Assembly: GCA_039192165.1 (NCBI GenBank)
Contig: JBCCXD010000013.1
Location: forward strand, 8,990-72,989
Direction of reading: 5' to 3'
Length of the DNA stretch: 64,000 nucleotides
Source of the DNA: Dinoroseobacter sp039192165
Lineage (GTDB): Bacteria > Pseudomonadota > Alphaproteobacteria > Rhodobacterales > Rhodobacteraceae
In this document: one piece after another, positions 43,857 through 53,279 of the stretch
How the letters are laid out: the number at the start of each line of letters is the position of its first letter
Numbering within the stretch: position 1 is the first letter of the stretch
Notes under the pieces: generated by a model
Told to the model about the DNA's origin: nothing
Database searches by the model: none
The model's input: only the letters and a program-made list of their open reading frames with translations
Translations under genes and position numbers: made by a program

Positions 43857-45158
43857 ATGCCATTCGAGAAGATGAGGGGCGCACCGCGTCGTATTGCGGT
43901 AATCGGCGGTGGCATATCCGGGATGGGAGCTGCGTATTTCCTGTCCAAGGACCACAATGTTGTGCTGTTCGAAGGCGAAGGCCGCTTTGGTGGCCATGCC
44001 CGGACCGTTCTGGCCGGAAAATTCGGGGATCAACCTGTCGACACCGGCTTCATTGTCTTCAACTATTCGAACTACCCGCATCTGACGCAGCTTTTTGATG
44101 AGCTTGATGTACCGGTTACGAAGTCGAATATGAGCTTCGCCGCGTCAATTGATGGCGGGCGGCTGGAGTACGGACTTCGCACGTTGCGCACGCTTTTCGT
44201 TCAGAAAAGCAATGTGTTGCGTCCGTCATATCTGGGCATGGTCCGTGATATTCTGAAATTCAACAAGCACGCGCTGGAGGCAGCGGACGAGCCCGATCTT
44301 ACGATTGGCCAGTTGTTGAAACGTCTGGGCACGGGAGACTGGTTCCGTGACTATTATATTCTTCCGTTTTCAGGCGCGATTTGGTCGACGCCTACAAAAA
44401 AGATCCTCGATTTTCCGGCGCAGACCCTTGTGCAGTTCTTCAGGAACCATGCCTTGTTGTCGTCCAAAGGTCACCACCAGTGGTATACCGTTGACGGTGG
44501 GTCTATCGAATATGTCAAACGGCTGACCGCTCGACTGGATACATCGGGCGTTGAGTTGCGCAGTGCAGCGCGGGTGAAGGGTGTTCAACGGGTCGCAAAC
44601 GGCGTGCTCGTGCGCGTCGAAGGGGGCGAATGGGAGGCGTTTGATGATGTCGTTTTCGCGACCCACTCAGACACCACATTGTCTCTGCTAGCCGACAGTT
44701 CTGAAGCCGAAAGACTGGCACTGGGCGCGATCAAGTATCAACCAAACGAAGTGGTTCTGCATGCGGACGAAAACCTTATGCCGAAACGTAAAATCTGCTG
44801 GTCTTCGTGGAACTACTGTGAAGCAGCCGGTGGCGCCCGTGACAGGATTGACCTCACATACTGGATGAATTCGCTACAACCCATCCCGAAGGACGACCCG
44901 CTATTTGTGACGCTGAACTCGACCCGCCGGATACGTGAAGAACTGATCTATGATACCGTAACCTTTAGTCACCCGGTCTACGATCTGGCGGCTCAGAACG
45001 GGCGGGCTGCGATCACATCAATGCAAGGGATGCGCAATACGTGGTTCTGTGGCGCCTGGATGAAAAACGGCTTTCATGAAGATGGGTTCGCAAGTGCGCT
45101 GGAGGTGGCCGATGGGATCGCCGCGCGCGATGTTCCTGTGAAGGTTGCCGCCGCGTGA
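43857..45158 (+). CDS. FAD-dependent amine-oxidase-like protein (RSP_1091/UfaD-like)
   Basis: 433 residues. Dinucleotide fold RRIAVIGGGISGMGAAYFLSKDHNVVLFEGEGRFGGHA, DTGFIVFNYSNYPHLTQLF, VDGGSIEYVKRL, and C-terminal GAWMKNGFHEDGFASALEVAD that closes the FAD site. It matches the homologue next to rpoE in R. sphaeroides, which I recall being assigned as the fatty-acid desaturase UfaD of furan fatty-acid synthesis and needed for ChrR turnover. It acts on membrane lipids by that analogy. Overlaps the next gene by GTGA. Confidence 0.82.
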   Translation: MPFEKMRGAPRRIAVIGGGISGMGAAYFLSKDHNVVLFEGEGRFGGHARTVLAGKFGDQPVDTGFIVFNYSNYPHLTQLFDELDVPVTKSNMSFAASIDGGRLEYGLRTLRTLFVQKSNVLRPSYLGMVRDILKFNKHALEAADEPDLTIGQLLKRLGTGDWFRDYYILPFSGAIWSTPTKKILDFPAQTLVQFFRNHALLSSKGHHQWYTVDGGSIEYVKRLTARLDTSGVELRSAARVKGVQRVANGVLVRVEGGEWEAFDDVVFATHSDTTLSLLADSSEAERLALGAIKYQPNEVVLHADENLMPKRKICWSSWNYCEAAGGARDRIDLTYWMNSLQPIPKDDPLFVTLNSTRRIREELIYDTVTFSHPVYDLAAQNGRAAITSMQGMRNTWFCGAWMKNGFHEDGFASALEVADGIAARDVPVKVAAA

Positions 45159-45913
45159 GTGTTCTCGACCATATCGAAGGCCAGACCTTCCATGGTCGAC
45201 GTGGTAGCGTGGAAAACGCGTTCCGGTACTCGATCGACTACGTCATGGTCGACCCCGAAGCCGAGCTATCGAGACCCGCTTTGTTCGGACGGAACCGAAG
45301 GAACCTTGCGGCGCTCTATGATATCGATCATGGCGGCCCGCCCGGAAGTGGCAGGGGTGTCGATTGGGTACGCGATGTCCTGAACAAAAACCGCCTGCAT
45401 GTTGCTGACGGCCAGATTCTTCTGCTTGCGCAGCCAAGGATGCTTGGGCACGTCTTTAACCCCGTGTCCTTCTGGCTCTGCCACGACATGGAAGGCGCGC
45501 TGCGGGTCGTGATCGCTGAAGTTACAAACACATTTGGGGATCGTCATTCTTATCTTTGCTACAACGACGACCAGCGTCCGATAACCCAACTGGACACTTT
45601 GGAAGCCAAGAAAATCTTCCACGTCTCTCCCTTTCAGCCAATCCATGGGGACTATACGTTCCGCTTCGATTTTCGGGCCGATCGCGTGGGTGTTTGGATC
45701 GACTACCAGACAGGCAACGAAGGGGTATTCGCGACACTGACCGGGTTGCGCCAGCCACTGACCTCCTGGCGAATTCTGCGTGCGTGTTTTCGTCGACCCT
45801 TCGGGTCACGTCGGGTGCTTGGCCTGATACACTGGCAGGCTCTGAAGCTCTGGGCGAAGGGCGCGATCTATCGGGCGCGCCCGGAGCCCCCTTCAGAGGA
45901 AGTGACGCGGTGA
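45155..45913 (+). CDS. DUF1365 protein (RSP_1090/UfaO-like)
   Basis: 252 residues. EGQTFHGRRGSVENAFRYSIDYVMVDPE, LGHVFNPVSFWLCHDMEGALRVVIAEVTNTFGDRHSYL and FHVSPFQPIHGDYTFRFDF are the DUF1365 signature. The homologue in the R. sphaeroides RpoE regulon is, from memory, UfaO, proposed to insert oxygen to form the furan ring. Start GTG overlaps the upstream stop; the end overlaps the MFS start. Confidence 0.85.
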   Translation: MSVLDHIEGQTFHGRRGSVENAFRYSIDYVMVDPEAELSRPALFGRNRRNLAALYDIDHGGPPGSGRGVDWVRDVLNKNRLHVADGQILLLAQPRMLGHVFNPVSFWLCHDMEGALRVVIAEVTNTFGDRHSYLCYNDDQRPITQLDTLEAKKIFHVSPFQPIHGDYTFRFDFRADRVGVWIDYQTGNEGVFATLTGLRQPLTSWRILRACFRRPFGSRRVLGLIHWQALKLWAKGAIYRARPEPPSEEVTR

Positions 45914-47163
45914 GCCTCGCGCCAACCTCCGCGGCCCCTGTCGCCGGTGTGCGCCTGCCAGGGTTTGCGGTCTTTGCGGCGATGATCTCGGCTGCAGGGC
46001 TTCCGATTTATATTCACGCCCCAAAATTCTATGTGGACGAGTTCGGTGTGAGCCTCGCCGCGCTGGGCGGTGTGCTGTTTGTTTTGCGGCTCCTTGATTT
46101 CATTCAGGACCCGGCTCTCGGCTGGTTATCCGAGAAGACCCGGCACATTCGCGCAAGTATGGTCTCGGGTGCGGTTGCACTGCTCGCTATTGCAATGTTT
46201 GGGTTGTTTGCGGTTACGCCACCAATTGCGCCGATGTGGTGGTTTGCAGGCATGCTGACTGTGCTGTTTTCGGCATTCAGTTTTCTGACGATCAGCTTTT
46301 ATGCCCAGGGCGTGGCAACAGCAGAGGGCCTTGAAGGGCAGGGCCATTTGCGCCTTGCAAGCTGGCGAGAGACAGGCGCGCTCTTGGGAGTTTGTGCAGC
46401 CGCTGTCGCGCCAACACTTTTGATGGGAACCGACGCACCCTTTCTTGGTTTCTCGCTTGGTTTTTGTCTGCTCTGTCTTGTTGCGCTAGTCCTGATGCGC
46501 GACCAGTGGGGCGCTGCAGCCGCGCCGGGCGAAGTTGGATTTGGCGTAGTTCTTCGTGACCCTCAAGCGAGACGTCTGCTTCTTTTGGCGTTGGTGAATG
46601 CAACACCGGTGGCCGTAAGTTCGACTCTCTTTCTCTTTTTTGTCGAAAGCCGTCTGCAAGCGCCAGGTATGGAAGGACCTCTTTTGTTGTTGTTCTTTCT
46701 TGCGGCAGCCGCGGCCGCTCCGATGTGGAGCCGGATGGCCAGGCGCATCGGCGCCAAGCGCGCGCTGCTTATGGCAATGGTCCTGGCGATACTTGCATTT
46801 GGGGGCGCAGCAACTCTCGGATCCGGTGATACTCTCTGGTTTGCGCTGGTTTGCGTCGGCTCTGGGGCTGCTATGGGCGCAGACCTTACGCTCTTGCCTG
46901 CCATGTTTGCCCGGCGCATGGCGAAAATAGCGCCGACGGCAGGGCAAGCCTTCGGATTGTGGTCTCTTGTGACCAAATTCACACTGGCTTTTGCCGCAGT
47001 CGCGCTACTTCCCCTGCTAGAGGCGCGTGGTTTTGAGACCGGCACAACCAACCCGCCCGATGCGTTGGCGCTGCTTACAGTGCTCTACGCGATAGTTCCC
47101 TGTGCCCTGAAACTTGTTGCGATCGGCTTGCTGGCCGCAACGCGAATTGAGGAAGAAGAATGA
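45910..47163 (+). CDS. MFS transporter, glycoside/melibiose-like
   Basis: 417 residues from GTG 45910 (GTGA overlap with DUF1365 stop); about twelve helices. ISAAGLPIYIHAPKFYVDEFGVSLAALGGVLFVLRLLDFIQDPALGWLSEKT is the GPH-type MFS start. It sits in the same place as in the R. sphaeroides cluster next to rpoE. It may move a lipid or precursor; substrate unknown. Longer open frame upstream is not coding. Confidence 0.85.
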   Translation: MSLAPTSAAPVAGVRLPGFAVFAAMISAAGLPIYIHAPKFYVDEFGVSLAALGGVLFVLRLLDFIQDPALGWLSEKTRHIRASMVSGAVALLAIAMFGLFAVTPPIAPMWWFAGMLTVLFSAFSFLTISFYAQGVATAEGLEGQGHLRLASWRETGALLGVCAAAVAPTLLMGTDAPFLGFSLGFCLLCLVALVLMRDQWGAAAAPGEVGFGVVLRDPQARRLLLLALVNATPVAVSSTLFLFFVESRLQAPGMEGPLLLLFFLAAAAAAPMWSRMARRIGAKRALLMAMVLAILAFGGAATLGSGDTLWFALVCVGSGAAMGADLTLLPAMFARRMAKIAPTAGQAFGLWSLVTKFTLAFAAVALLPLLEARGFETGTTNPPDALALLTVLYAIVPCALKLVAIGLLAATRIEEEE

Positions 47164-47735
47164 TGGAATACATTCTGTTGGTTTTCGTCGGCCTTCTGCT
47201 GGCGCTCGGTATTTTTGCCTTCGTTCAGAAGAAACTGAGTTTTCTGGCCCAGACACCAGATGACTACGCCGATAAGGGCCCCGACTTTGACATCCGCAAG
47301 CACCTGAATGGACCGATCCAGTGCGAAGGCGTGATTTATGGTCCAACTGGCCGTGTCACGTCGCGCTTTGTGGCGGATTTCGACGCACAGTGGGACGGTA
47401 ATGTCGGCAAAATGACTGAGAATTTTCGCTACGACAGCGGTGCGACACAGGCACGCGAATGGCATCTGTCGATTGGCAATGACGGCAAAATTCGAGCGGA
47501 GGCGCCGGATCTGATTGGCGCTGGTGAGGGCTGGCAGAAGGGCTCTGGCGTGAAGCTTAACTATCGCATCAAACTACCTGACAGTGCGGGCGGCCATGTT
47601 TTGGATACGACGGACTGGATGTACCTGGTTGAAAATGGGGCGATCATCAACCGCAGCCAATTTCGCAAGTTCGGGATCAAGGTGGCAGAACTGGTGGCTA
47701 CCATGCGTCCAAAAGCTGTTACCCCTGCGGAATAA
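47160..47735 (+). CDS. DUF3833 family lipoprotein-like protein
   Basis: 191 residues. N-terminal helix (YILLVFVGLLLALGIFAFV), then FDIRKHLNGPIQCEGVIYGPTGRVTSRFVADFDAQWDGNVGKMTENFRYDSGATQAREW, a DUF3833 lipocalin-like beta structure. The N-terminus is a membrane anchor rather than the usual lipobox. Part of the conserved furan-fatty-acid cluster; role unknown. Overlaps the MFS stop. Confidence 0.85.
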   Translation: MMEYILLVFVGLLLALGIFAFVQKKLSFLAQTPDDYADKGPDFDIRKHLNGPIQCEGVIYGPTGRVTSRFVADFDAQWDGNVGKMTENFRYDSGATQAREWHLSIGNDGKIRAEAPDLIGAGEGWQKGSGVKLNYRIKLPDSAGGHVLDTTDWMYLVENGAIINRSQFRKFGIKVAELVATMRPKAVTPAE

Positions 47736-47770
47736 ACCGGCCCGAGCCCGAACTCTAGAAGGACCTCTAC

Positions 47771-48502
47771 GTGCGAGACTTAACTGCTAAGCGCTACTGG
47801 TTGGTTGGCGCATCCGAAGGGCTGGGCCGGGCTCTGGCCTTTCATCTGAGCCGGATGGGTGTTGAGGTGATCGTCTCTGCGCGCAATTCCGACAGGCTCG
47901 CGGAGCTTGTCGCGGAACTGCCCGGCAAGGCGTCTTTTGTGCCGGTCGACATCTCTGACATGGCATCTGTAGAAGCTGCAGCGTCCGAGATTGGTGATAT
48001 CGACGGCATGGTTTTCCTTGCGGGTGTCTATTGGCCTTTATCCGCCAAAAACTGGGACGCGCAGAAGGTGGAGGCGATGTGTGACATCAACTTCACCGGC
48101 GCGGCGCGGTGCGTCGGGGCCGTCTTGCCAAAAATGCTGGAGCGGGAGTCGGGACATATTGTTCTTACTGGTTCTTTGTCAGGATTTCGCGGATTGCCCG
48201 GTGCGACCGGATATGGCGCCTCCAAGGCAGGTGTAATGTATCTGGCCGAGGGTATGTATGCTGATCTGCGCAACACAGGCGTGGACGTTCAAGTGATCAA
48301 TCCGGGCTTCATAAAGACCCGTCTGACAGACAAGAACGACTTCAAAATGCCCTTCATTATGGAGCCAGATGCGGCCGCGCAGGAAATGGTGGAGCATATG
48401 ATGACCGATAATTTTAAACGGAGCTTCCCGTCCCTTTTCGGGTCAATGTTCCGGATATCCCAGTTTCTGCCGGATTGGCTGTACTATCGCATTTTCGCCT
48501 GA
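47771..48502 (+). CDS. Short-chain dehydrogenase/reductase
   Basis: 243 residues from GTG 47771 (AGAAGGA upstream). YWLVGASEGLGRALAFHLSRMG (cofactor-binding GxxxGxG), DIDGMVFLAG, catalytic LTGSLSGFRGLPGATGYGASKAGV (S-Y-K), VINPGFIKTRLTDKNDFKMPF. Last gene of the rpoE-linked cluster. Substrate unknown; a lipid or sugar ketone would fit. Confidence 0.87.
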   Translation: MRDLTAKRYWLVGASEGLGRALAFHLSRMGVEVIVSARNSDRLAELVAELPGKASFVPVDISDMASVEAAASEIGDIDGMVFLAGVYWPLSAKNWDAQKVEAMCDINFTGAARCVGAVLPKMLERESGHIVLTGSLSGFRGLPGATGYGASKAGVMYLAEGMYADLRNTGVDVQVINPGFIKTRLTDKNDFKMPFIMEPDAAAQEMVEHMMTDNFKRSFPSLFGSMFRISQFLPDWLYYRIFA

Positions 48503-48581
48503 CGCGACCCGCGTCGAAGCGCCCCTTGCAACCGGTCGCGGCATTGAGGAAGCTGAGATTGTGGTGAAGTAGGAGGCCAGC

Positions 48582-48911
48582 ATGCTCGATATCAGCAATG
48601 GAAAAATTGCACGGGTCATCCTGTTGGCGCGGGAAGGCAAAATGGCCAAGGCGCAGCTTGAGGCTTACATCGCGGATCTGAACGAGGATGAACAGGCGAG
48701 CCTCGTGGCCGTTATGTGGGTTGGCCGCGACGATTTCGATGCGTCCGAACTGGTTGAGGCCAAAAGAACTGCAATGGAAGAGGCAACAGTTCCAACGGAA
48801 AAATACCTGATGAAAGAGCCGCTTCTTGCCGACTATCTTGAAAGTGGTCTCGATGCATTGGGTGTTGATGTTTCAGAGGCCGAGGATGACGTGATCTCCC
48901 GCCATCATTGA
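48582..48911 (+). CDS. DUF3775 protein
   Basis: 109 residues. IARVILLAREGKMAKAQLEAYIADLNEDEQASLVAVMWVGRDDF is typical of DUF3775, small acidic helical proteins with no known function. GTAGGAG precedes the ATG. It is 79 bp after the SDR gene and may be separate. Confidence 0.78.
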   Translation: MLDISNGKIARVILLAREGKMAKAQLEAYIADLNEDEQASLVAVMWVGRDDFDASELVEAKRTAMEEATVPTEKYLMKEPLLADYLESGLDALGVDVSEAEDDVISRHH

Positions 48912-48921
48912 TCTGATTTTA

Positions 48922-48939
48922 TTTGAACGCGCGTTCAAA
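48922..48939. promoter_or_regulatory. 18-bp perfect palindrome upstream of acyl-CoA ligase/ABC operon
   Basis: TTTGAACGCGCGTTCAAA. It lies just before TTGACC (48948-48953) and an AT-rich -10 region (CAGTATAAAT near 48972-48981), about 95 bp upstream of the ligase start. It looks like a TetR-family operator of the kind found for acyl-CoA-sensing repressors. The regulator gene is not in the window. Confidence 0.6.
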
Positions 48940-49032
48940 AAAAATATTTGACCTCCCTTACTCTTGCTGCACAGTATAAATTAACCCGCAAGATAGCGGG
49001 CATTCCGGTCCAAAAACCGGTCAGGGAGGATA

Positions 49033-51012
49033 ATGCAAATGGGTACCGCAGCGGCCGACGGTCAGCTGGATACGTTTCCGCGTCTGTTGGCCAGAAACGC
49101 TGAAAAATTCGGAAACAAACCAGCTTATCGCGAGAAGGAATTCGGGATCTGGCAGAGCTGGACCTGGGCCGAAGCGCGGGACGAGATCGAAGCGCTGGCA
49201 TACGGTCTGCTGGATATGGGTCTGAATGAAGGCGACCACGTTGCTCTCGTGGGGCGCAACAGACCGCACATGTATTGGTCAATGGTTGCTGCGCAGATGT
49301 GCGGTGCGGTACCCGTGCCGATCTATCAGGATAGCGTCGGCGAAGAGATCGCATACGTGCTCGATCACTGCGGAGCGCGCTTTGTAATTGCGCAGGACCA
49401 GGAGCAGGTCGACAAGGTCATTGAGGTTAAGGATCGTCTGCCAACGCTGGAGGAAGTGATCTATCTCGATAAACGTGGAATGCGAAAGTACGATCACACG
49501 CATCTGCGCCTCTTCGATTTTGTTCAGGATGAAGGCCGCGCAACCCGCGACAAAGGCGAGCGAGAGATGGCAGCGCGCCTCGCCAAACAGGACGGCAATA
49601 CGACCTGCGTGATGCTGTATACATCTGGCACGACCGGACGCCCCAAAGGGGTGGTGCTGTCCAACGACAACATCATTATCACATCGAAAAACTCAGCCGA
49701 GTTCGACCATCTGGTGCCCGGCGATGATATTTTGGCCTACCTTCCGATGGCCTGGGTCGGTGATTTCATTTTCTCTGTTGGTCAGGCGTACTGGACCGGG
49801 TTCTGTGTGAACTGTCCCGAAAGCGCAGACACGATGATGACCGATTTGCGTGAAATCGGGCCAAGTTACTATTTTGCTCCGCCGCGTATTTTCGAAACGC
49901 AGCTCACGACCGTGATGATCCGGATGGAAGACGCGGGCAATCTCAAGAGATGGCTGTTTGAGCGCTTCATGGCGCACGCCAAGGTAGTCGGCCCTAAACT
50001 TCTGGATGGAGAGCGAGTAGGCGCGCTTGAAAAGCTGAAGTACAGCCTTGGCAACTTGCTGGTCTATGGCCCGCTGAAAAACACATTGGGTCTGAGCAGG
50101 ATTCGTGTGGGCTATACGGCTGGCGAAGCAATTGGGCCGGAGATTTTCGATTTCTATCGGTCTTTGGGCATAAATCTGAAGCAGCTTTACGGTCAGACAG
50201 AAGCTTCGGTGTTCATCACCCAGCAGAAAGACCACGAAGTGCGCGCTGACACCGTGGGAACGCCAACCCCGGGCGTGGAGTTGCGGATCGACGACAGTGG
50301 CGAGGTCTTCTATCGCTCACCGGGCGTTTTCGTGAAGTACTTCAAAAACGAGGAAAGCACAGCCTCCACCAAAGATGCCGAAGGCTGGGTGGCGACAGGC
50401 GACGCCGGTTTTATCGAGCCTGATACTGGTCATTTGCGCATCATCGATCGCGCCAAGGATGTGGGAAAGATGGCGTCTGGTGCGCTGTTCGCGCCGAAAT
50501 ACGTTGAGAATAAACTCAAGTTCTATCCGAACATCCTGGAGGCTGTTGTTTTCGGTGCCGGGCGCGACACATGCACTGCTTTTATCAATATTGATCTCAC
50601 GGCCGTGGGCAACTGGGCGGAGCGGAACAACATCGCATATGCCTCCTATCAGGAGCTTGCCGGGCATCCCCAGGTGCTTGACATGATCCAGAGCCACATA
50701 GCGGAGACCAACGAAAGCGTGGCGCGGGACGAAATGCTGTCGGGCTGCCAGATTCACCGGTTTCTCGTCCTCCACAAAGAGCTTGATGCCGACGACGGCG
50801 AGCTTACTCGGACCCGCAAAGTGCGCCGGAGGATCATTGAAGAGAAATTCGCCGACCTGATTAATGCGCTCTATGACGGGTCCGAAAGTGTCTCCACAGA
50901 GACTGAGGTGACCTATGAGGATGGGCGCAAGGGCTCGATCAAGGCCACGCTCGAAATTCGAAACGTAACTACCGTCGAAGCGCGCGCGCCGCAGGCGGTA
51001 GCAGCGGAATAG
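49033..51012 (+). CDS. AMP-forming long-chain/aromatic acyl-CoA synthetase
   Basis: 659 residues. Adenylation motifs: CVMLYTSGTTGRPKGVVLSN (P-loop), YGQTEASVFIT, GWVATGDAGFIEPDTGHLRIIDRAKD and AKDVGKMASGALFAPKYVE. The size and layout fit FadD15/bubblegum-type fatty acyl-CoA ligases. It opens an operon with a Liv-type ABC transporter, an arrangement thought to activate an imported carboxylic acid. Start ATG 49033 or two codons later; GGGAGG fits either. Confidence 0.88.
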   Translation: MQMGTAAADGQLDTFPRLLARNAEKFGNKPAYREKEFGIWQSWTWAEARDEIEALAYGLLDMGLNEGDHVALVGRNRPHMYWSMVAAQMCGAVPVPIYQDSVGEEIAYVLDHCGARFVIAQDQEQVDKVIEVKDRLPTLEEVIYLDKRGMRKYDHTHLRLFDFVQDEGRATRDKGEREMAARLAKQDGNTTCVMLYTSGTTGRPKGVVLSNDNIIITSKNSAEFDHLVPGDDILAYLPMAWVGDFIFSVGQAYWTGFCVNCPESADTMMTDLREIGPSYYFAPPRIFETQLTTVMIRMEDAGNLKRWLFERFMAHAKVVGPKLLDGERVGALEKLKYSLGNLLVYGPLKNTLGLSRIRVGYTAGEAIGPEIFDFYRSLGINLKQLYGQTEASVFITQQKDHEVRADTVGTPTPGVELRIDDSGEVFYRSPGVFVKYFKNEESTASTKDAEGWVATGDAGFIEPDTGHLRIIDRAKDVGKMASGALFAPKYVENKLKFYPNILEAVVFGAGRDTCTAFINIDLTAVGNWAERNNIAYASYQELAGHPQVLDMIQSHIAETNESVARDEMLSGCQIHRFLVLHKELDADDGELTRTRKVRRRIIEEKFADLINALYDGSESVSTETEVTYEDGRKGSIKATLEIRNVTTVEARAPQAVAAE

Positions 51013-51021
51013 GGGGCGCAT

Positions 51022-51843
51022 ATGCTGGACCAACCAGCCGAAGGATACGTCACTGAAGATGGCCGCAAGATCGGTGGCGTCCTGATGGAGATGAAGAATA
51101 TCACCCTTCGATTTGGCGGGGTGACCGCGATAAAAGATATCTCCTTCGATATCCGCGAAGGAGAAATCCGCGCAATCATCGGGCCGAACGGGGCGGGCAA
51201 GTCCTCGATGCTGAACGTCATCTCGGGCTTTTATGTGCCTCAGGAGGGGGAAGTCTGGTTCAAGGGCGCCAAGCGGGCGCAGATGAAGCCTTACCAGGTG
51301 GCCCGGCAGGGCATTGCGCGGACCTTCCAGAATATTGCTCTGTTTGAAGGCATGAGTGTGCTCGACAACATCATGACGGGCCGCCTGACCCATATGAAGG
51401 CGAACGTCATAGATCAGGCTGTCTGGTGGGGGCGCGCGCAGGTCGAAGAGACCGAAAATCGCGAGAAAGTTGAGAAAATTATCGACTTTCTCGAAATCCA
51501 GAACATCCGGAAAACCCCTGTCGGGCGGCTGCCCTACGGATTGAAGAAACGGGTGGAACTGGCGCGCGCTTTAGCGGCGGAGCCGATGCTCTTGTTGCTC
51601 GATGAACCCATGGCCGGGATGAACGTTGAGGAGAAAGAGGATATGTCGCGCTTCATCCTCGACGTGAATGATGAGTTTGGCACAACCATTGCCCTGATCG
51701 AGCATGATATGGGCGTGGTCATGGACCTGTCCGACCGGGTGGTCGTTATGGATTACGGTAAGAAGATAGGCGATGGCACACCGGGCGAAGTGCGTGCCAA
51801 TCAGGACGTGATCGACGCGTATCTGGGAGTGTCACATGACTGA
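51022..51843 (+). CDS. livG: Branched-chain-type ABC transporter ATP-binding protein LivG
   Basis: 273 residues. Walker A IIGPNGAGKSSMLNVISG, ARTFQNIALFEGMSVLDNIMTG, signature LPYGLKKRVELARALAAEP (degenerate, usual for LivG), Walker B LLLLDEPMAGMNVEE, IEHDMGVVMDLSDRVVVMDYG. An N-terminal extension of about 20 residues. 9 bp after the ligase gene. Confidence 0.93.
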   Translation: MLDQPAEGYVTEDGRKIGGVLMEMKNITLRFGGVTAIKDISFDIREGEIRAIIGPNGAGKSSMLNVISGFYVPQEGEVWFKGAKRAQMKPYQVARQGIARTFQNIALFEGMSVLDNIMTGRLTHMKANVIDQAVWWGRAQVEETENREKVEKIIDFLEIQNIRKTPVGRLPYGLKKRVELARALAAEPMLLLLDEPMAGMNVEEKEDMSRFILDVNDEFGTTIALIEHDMGVVMDLSDRVVVMDYGKKIGDGTPGEVRANQDVIDAYLGVSHD

Positions 51844-51932
51844 GATGCACCCGGTTTTGAACAAAAGGCGGCACCTTTTCCCGGCGAGTTGCTCAAACCT
51901 TGGCAATCCAGCCCGGCAGTGGAGGACGGCAC

Positions 51933-52922
51933 ATGCCTGATCAATTGCTTTTCGCGATGGAGGTCACGCTCAACGGCTTGATGGCGGGTGTGATGTATGC
52001 CCTTGTCGCGCTTGGCTTTGTGCTGATCTTCAAAGCTTCGGGAATTTTTAACTACGCCCAGGGGGTCATGGCTCTGTTCGCGGCGATGACGCTGGTCGGT
52101 ATCCAGAAAGGGCAGGTGCCCTTTGCGCATCTGATCAATGCTGTTTTTGGCACCAACATTCACTACTTCGGATGGGAGTTGCCGGCGATCCTGGCAATCT
52201 TGCTCACTGTGATTGTGATGATCGGGTTCGCCTGGCTTGTGAACAAGCTGGTACTCCGACATCTCGTCAATCAGGAGCCGATCATCCTTTTCATGGCAAC
52301 GATCGGGCTTGCATATTTCCTTGAGGGTGTCGCCGATCTGATGTGGGGCGCTGAGATAAAAAAGCTCGATGTCGGGCTGCCGCAGGGTCTGAATGCGACC
52401 ATCGACGAAGTGACCTTCAACCTTTTCGGTTACGGCTTCTTTATCGACAATCTCGACATCGCCGCGACGGTCATTGCTGCCGTTCTGGTGACTGGCCTTG
52501 TGATCTTTTCCCAGTATACCAAGCAGGGCCGCGCTTTACGCGCCGTTGCCGATGACCATCAGGCAGCCCTTTCGGTGGGTATCAGCCTGAACTTCATCTG
52601 GGTTCTCGTTTGGGCCATTGCCGGGTTCGTGGCGCTTGTGGCGGGGATCATGTGGGGCGCAAAATCCGGAGTGCAGTTTTCGCTTTCGCTGATTGCGCTC
52701 AAGGCACTGCCGGTGCTGATGCTGGGGGGATTTACCTCGATCCCTGGCGCCATTGTCGGTGGTTTGATCATCGGCATGGGTGAACAGCTTTTCGAGTTCC
52801 TTATCGGGCAGCCCTTCTTGGGGGGCGCAACTCAAAACTGGTTCGCCTATGTGCTTGCACTGGTGTTCCTCGTCTTCCGGCCGCAAGGCCTGTTTGGCGA
52901 AAGAATTATCGAGAGGGTGTAG
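51933..52922 (+). CDS. livH: Branched-chain-type ABC permease LivH
   Basis: 329 residues from ATG 51933 (GGAGG 9 bp upstream). About eight helices; NGLMAGVMYALVALGFVLIFKASGIFNYAQGVMALFAA is the LivH N-terminal signature and QGRALRAVADDHQAALSVGI the EAA-like loop; LGGFTSIPGAIVGGLIIGMGE near the C-terminus. Pairs with LivM. Confidence 0.93.
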   Translation: MPDQLLFAMEVTLNGLMAGVMYALVALGFVLIFKASGIFNYAQGVMALFAAMTLVGIQKGQVPFAHLINAVFGTNIHYFGWELPAILAILLTVIVMIGFAWLVNKLVLRHLVNQEPIILFMATIGLAYFLEGVADLMWGAEIKKLDVGLPQGLNATIDEVTFNLFGYGFFIDNLDIAATVIAAVLVTGLVIFSQYTKQGRALRAVADDHQAALSVGISLNFIWVLVWAIAGFVALVAGIMWGAKSGVQFSLSLIALKALPVLMLGGFTSIPGAIVGGLIIGMGEQLFEFLIGQPFLGGATQNWFAYVLALVFLVFRPQGLFGERIIERV

Positions 52923-52934
52923 CGGGCCAATGCG

Positions 52935-53279
52935 TCAGCTGAAGAGATCGCAAACCCATTCCCAGAGCCAGATGAACGGCAAGGCGATAATGCACAGAAC
53001 CATCACCGGGATGGCGACAACCAGTGGCACGAACATGTACGCCGCGACTGCGATCATGGCCAGAACGATAATCGTGAACATCAGGTTAGAGAACACGCCC
53101 GCAAAGAGTATGTTTCGCTCCGCCGACTCTGAGGCTGCGGGTGAAATTGGCGTGCTGAAACTCTCGCGCGATGCACGGCGCAAAAGAGCATCTTTGGCGA
53201 GCGCAACGTCCTCCTCGGACAATGTGCCTGCGGCACGACGGGCTTCGAGGTCTTCTAATTCCTGGGCAAGCGTGGTCAT
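52935..53279 (-). CDS. Small membrane protein, opposite strand inside liv cluster
   Basis: 114 residues from ATG 53279 (GGAG upstream). N-terminal helix TLAQELEDLEARRAAGTLSEEDVALAKDALLRRA resembles a SHOCT-like oligomerisation segment, followed by two membrane helices (LMFTIIVLAMIAVAAYMFV and VVAIPVMVLCIIALPFIWLW). Function unknown. It interrupts the transporter genes on the opposite strand. Confidence 0.7.
   Translation of the reverse strand: MTTLAQELEDLEARRAAGTLSEEDVALAKDALLRRASRESFSTPISPAASESAERNILFAGVFSNLMFTIIVLAMIAVAAYMFVPLVVAIPVMVLCIIALPFIWLWEWVCDLFS

Noticed and set aside
45556..45909. N-terminal extension of the MFS transporter
   Set aside because: It overlaps the DUF1365 gene out of frame and lacks membrane character; the GTGA overlap start is better.
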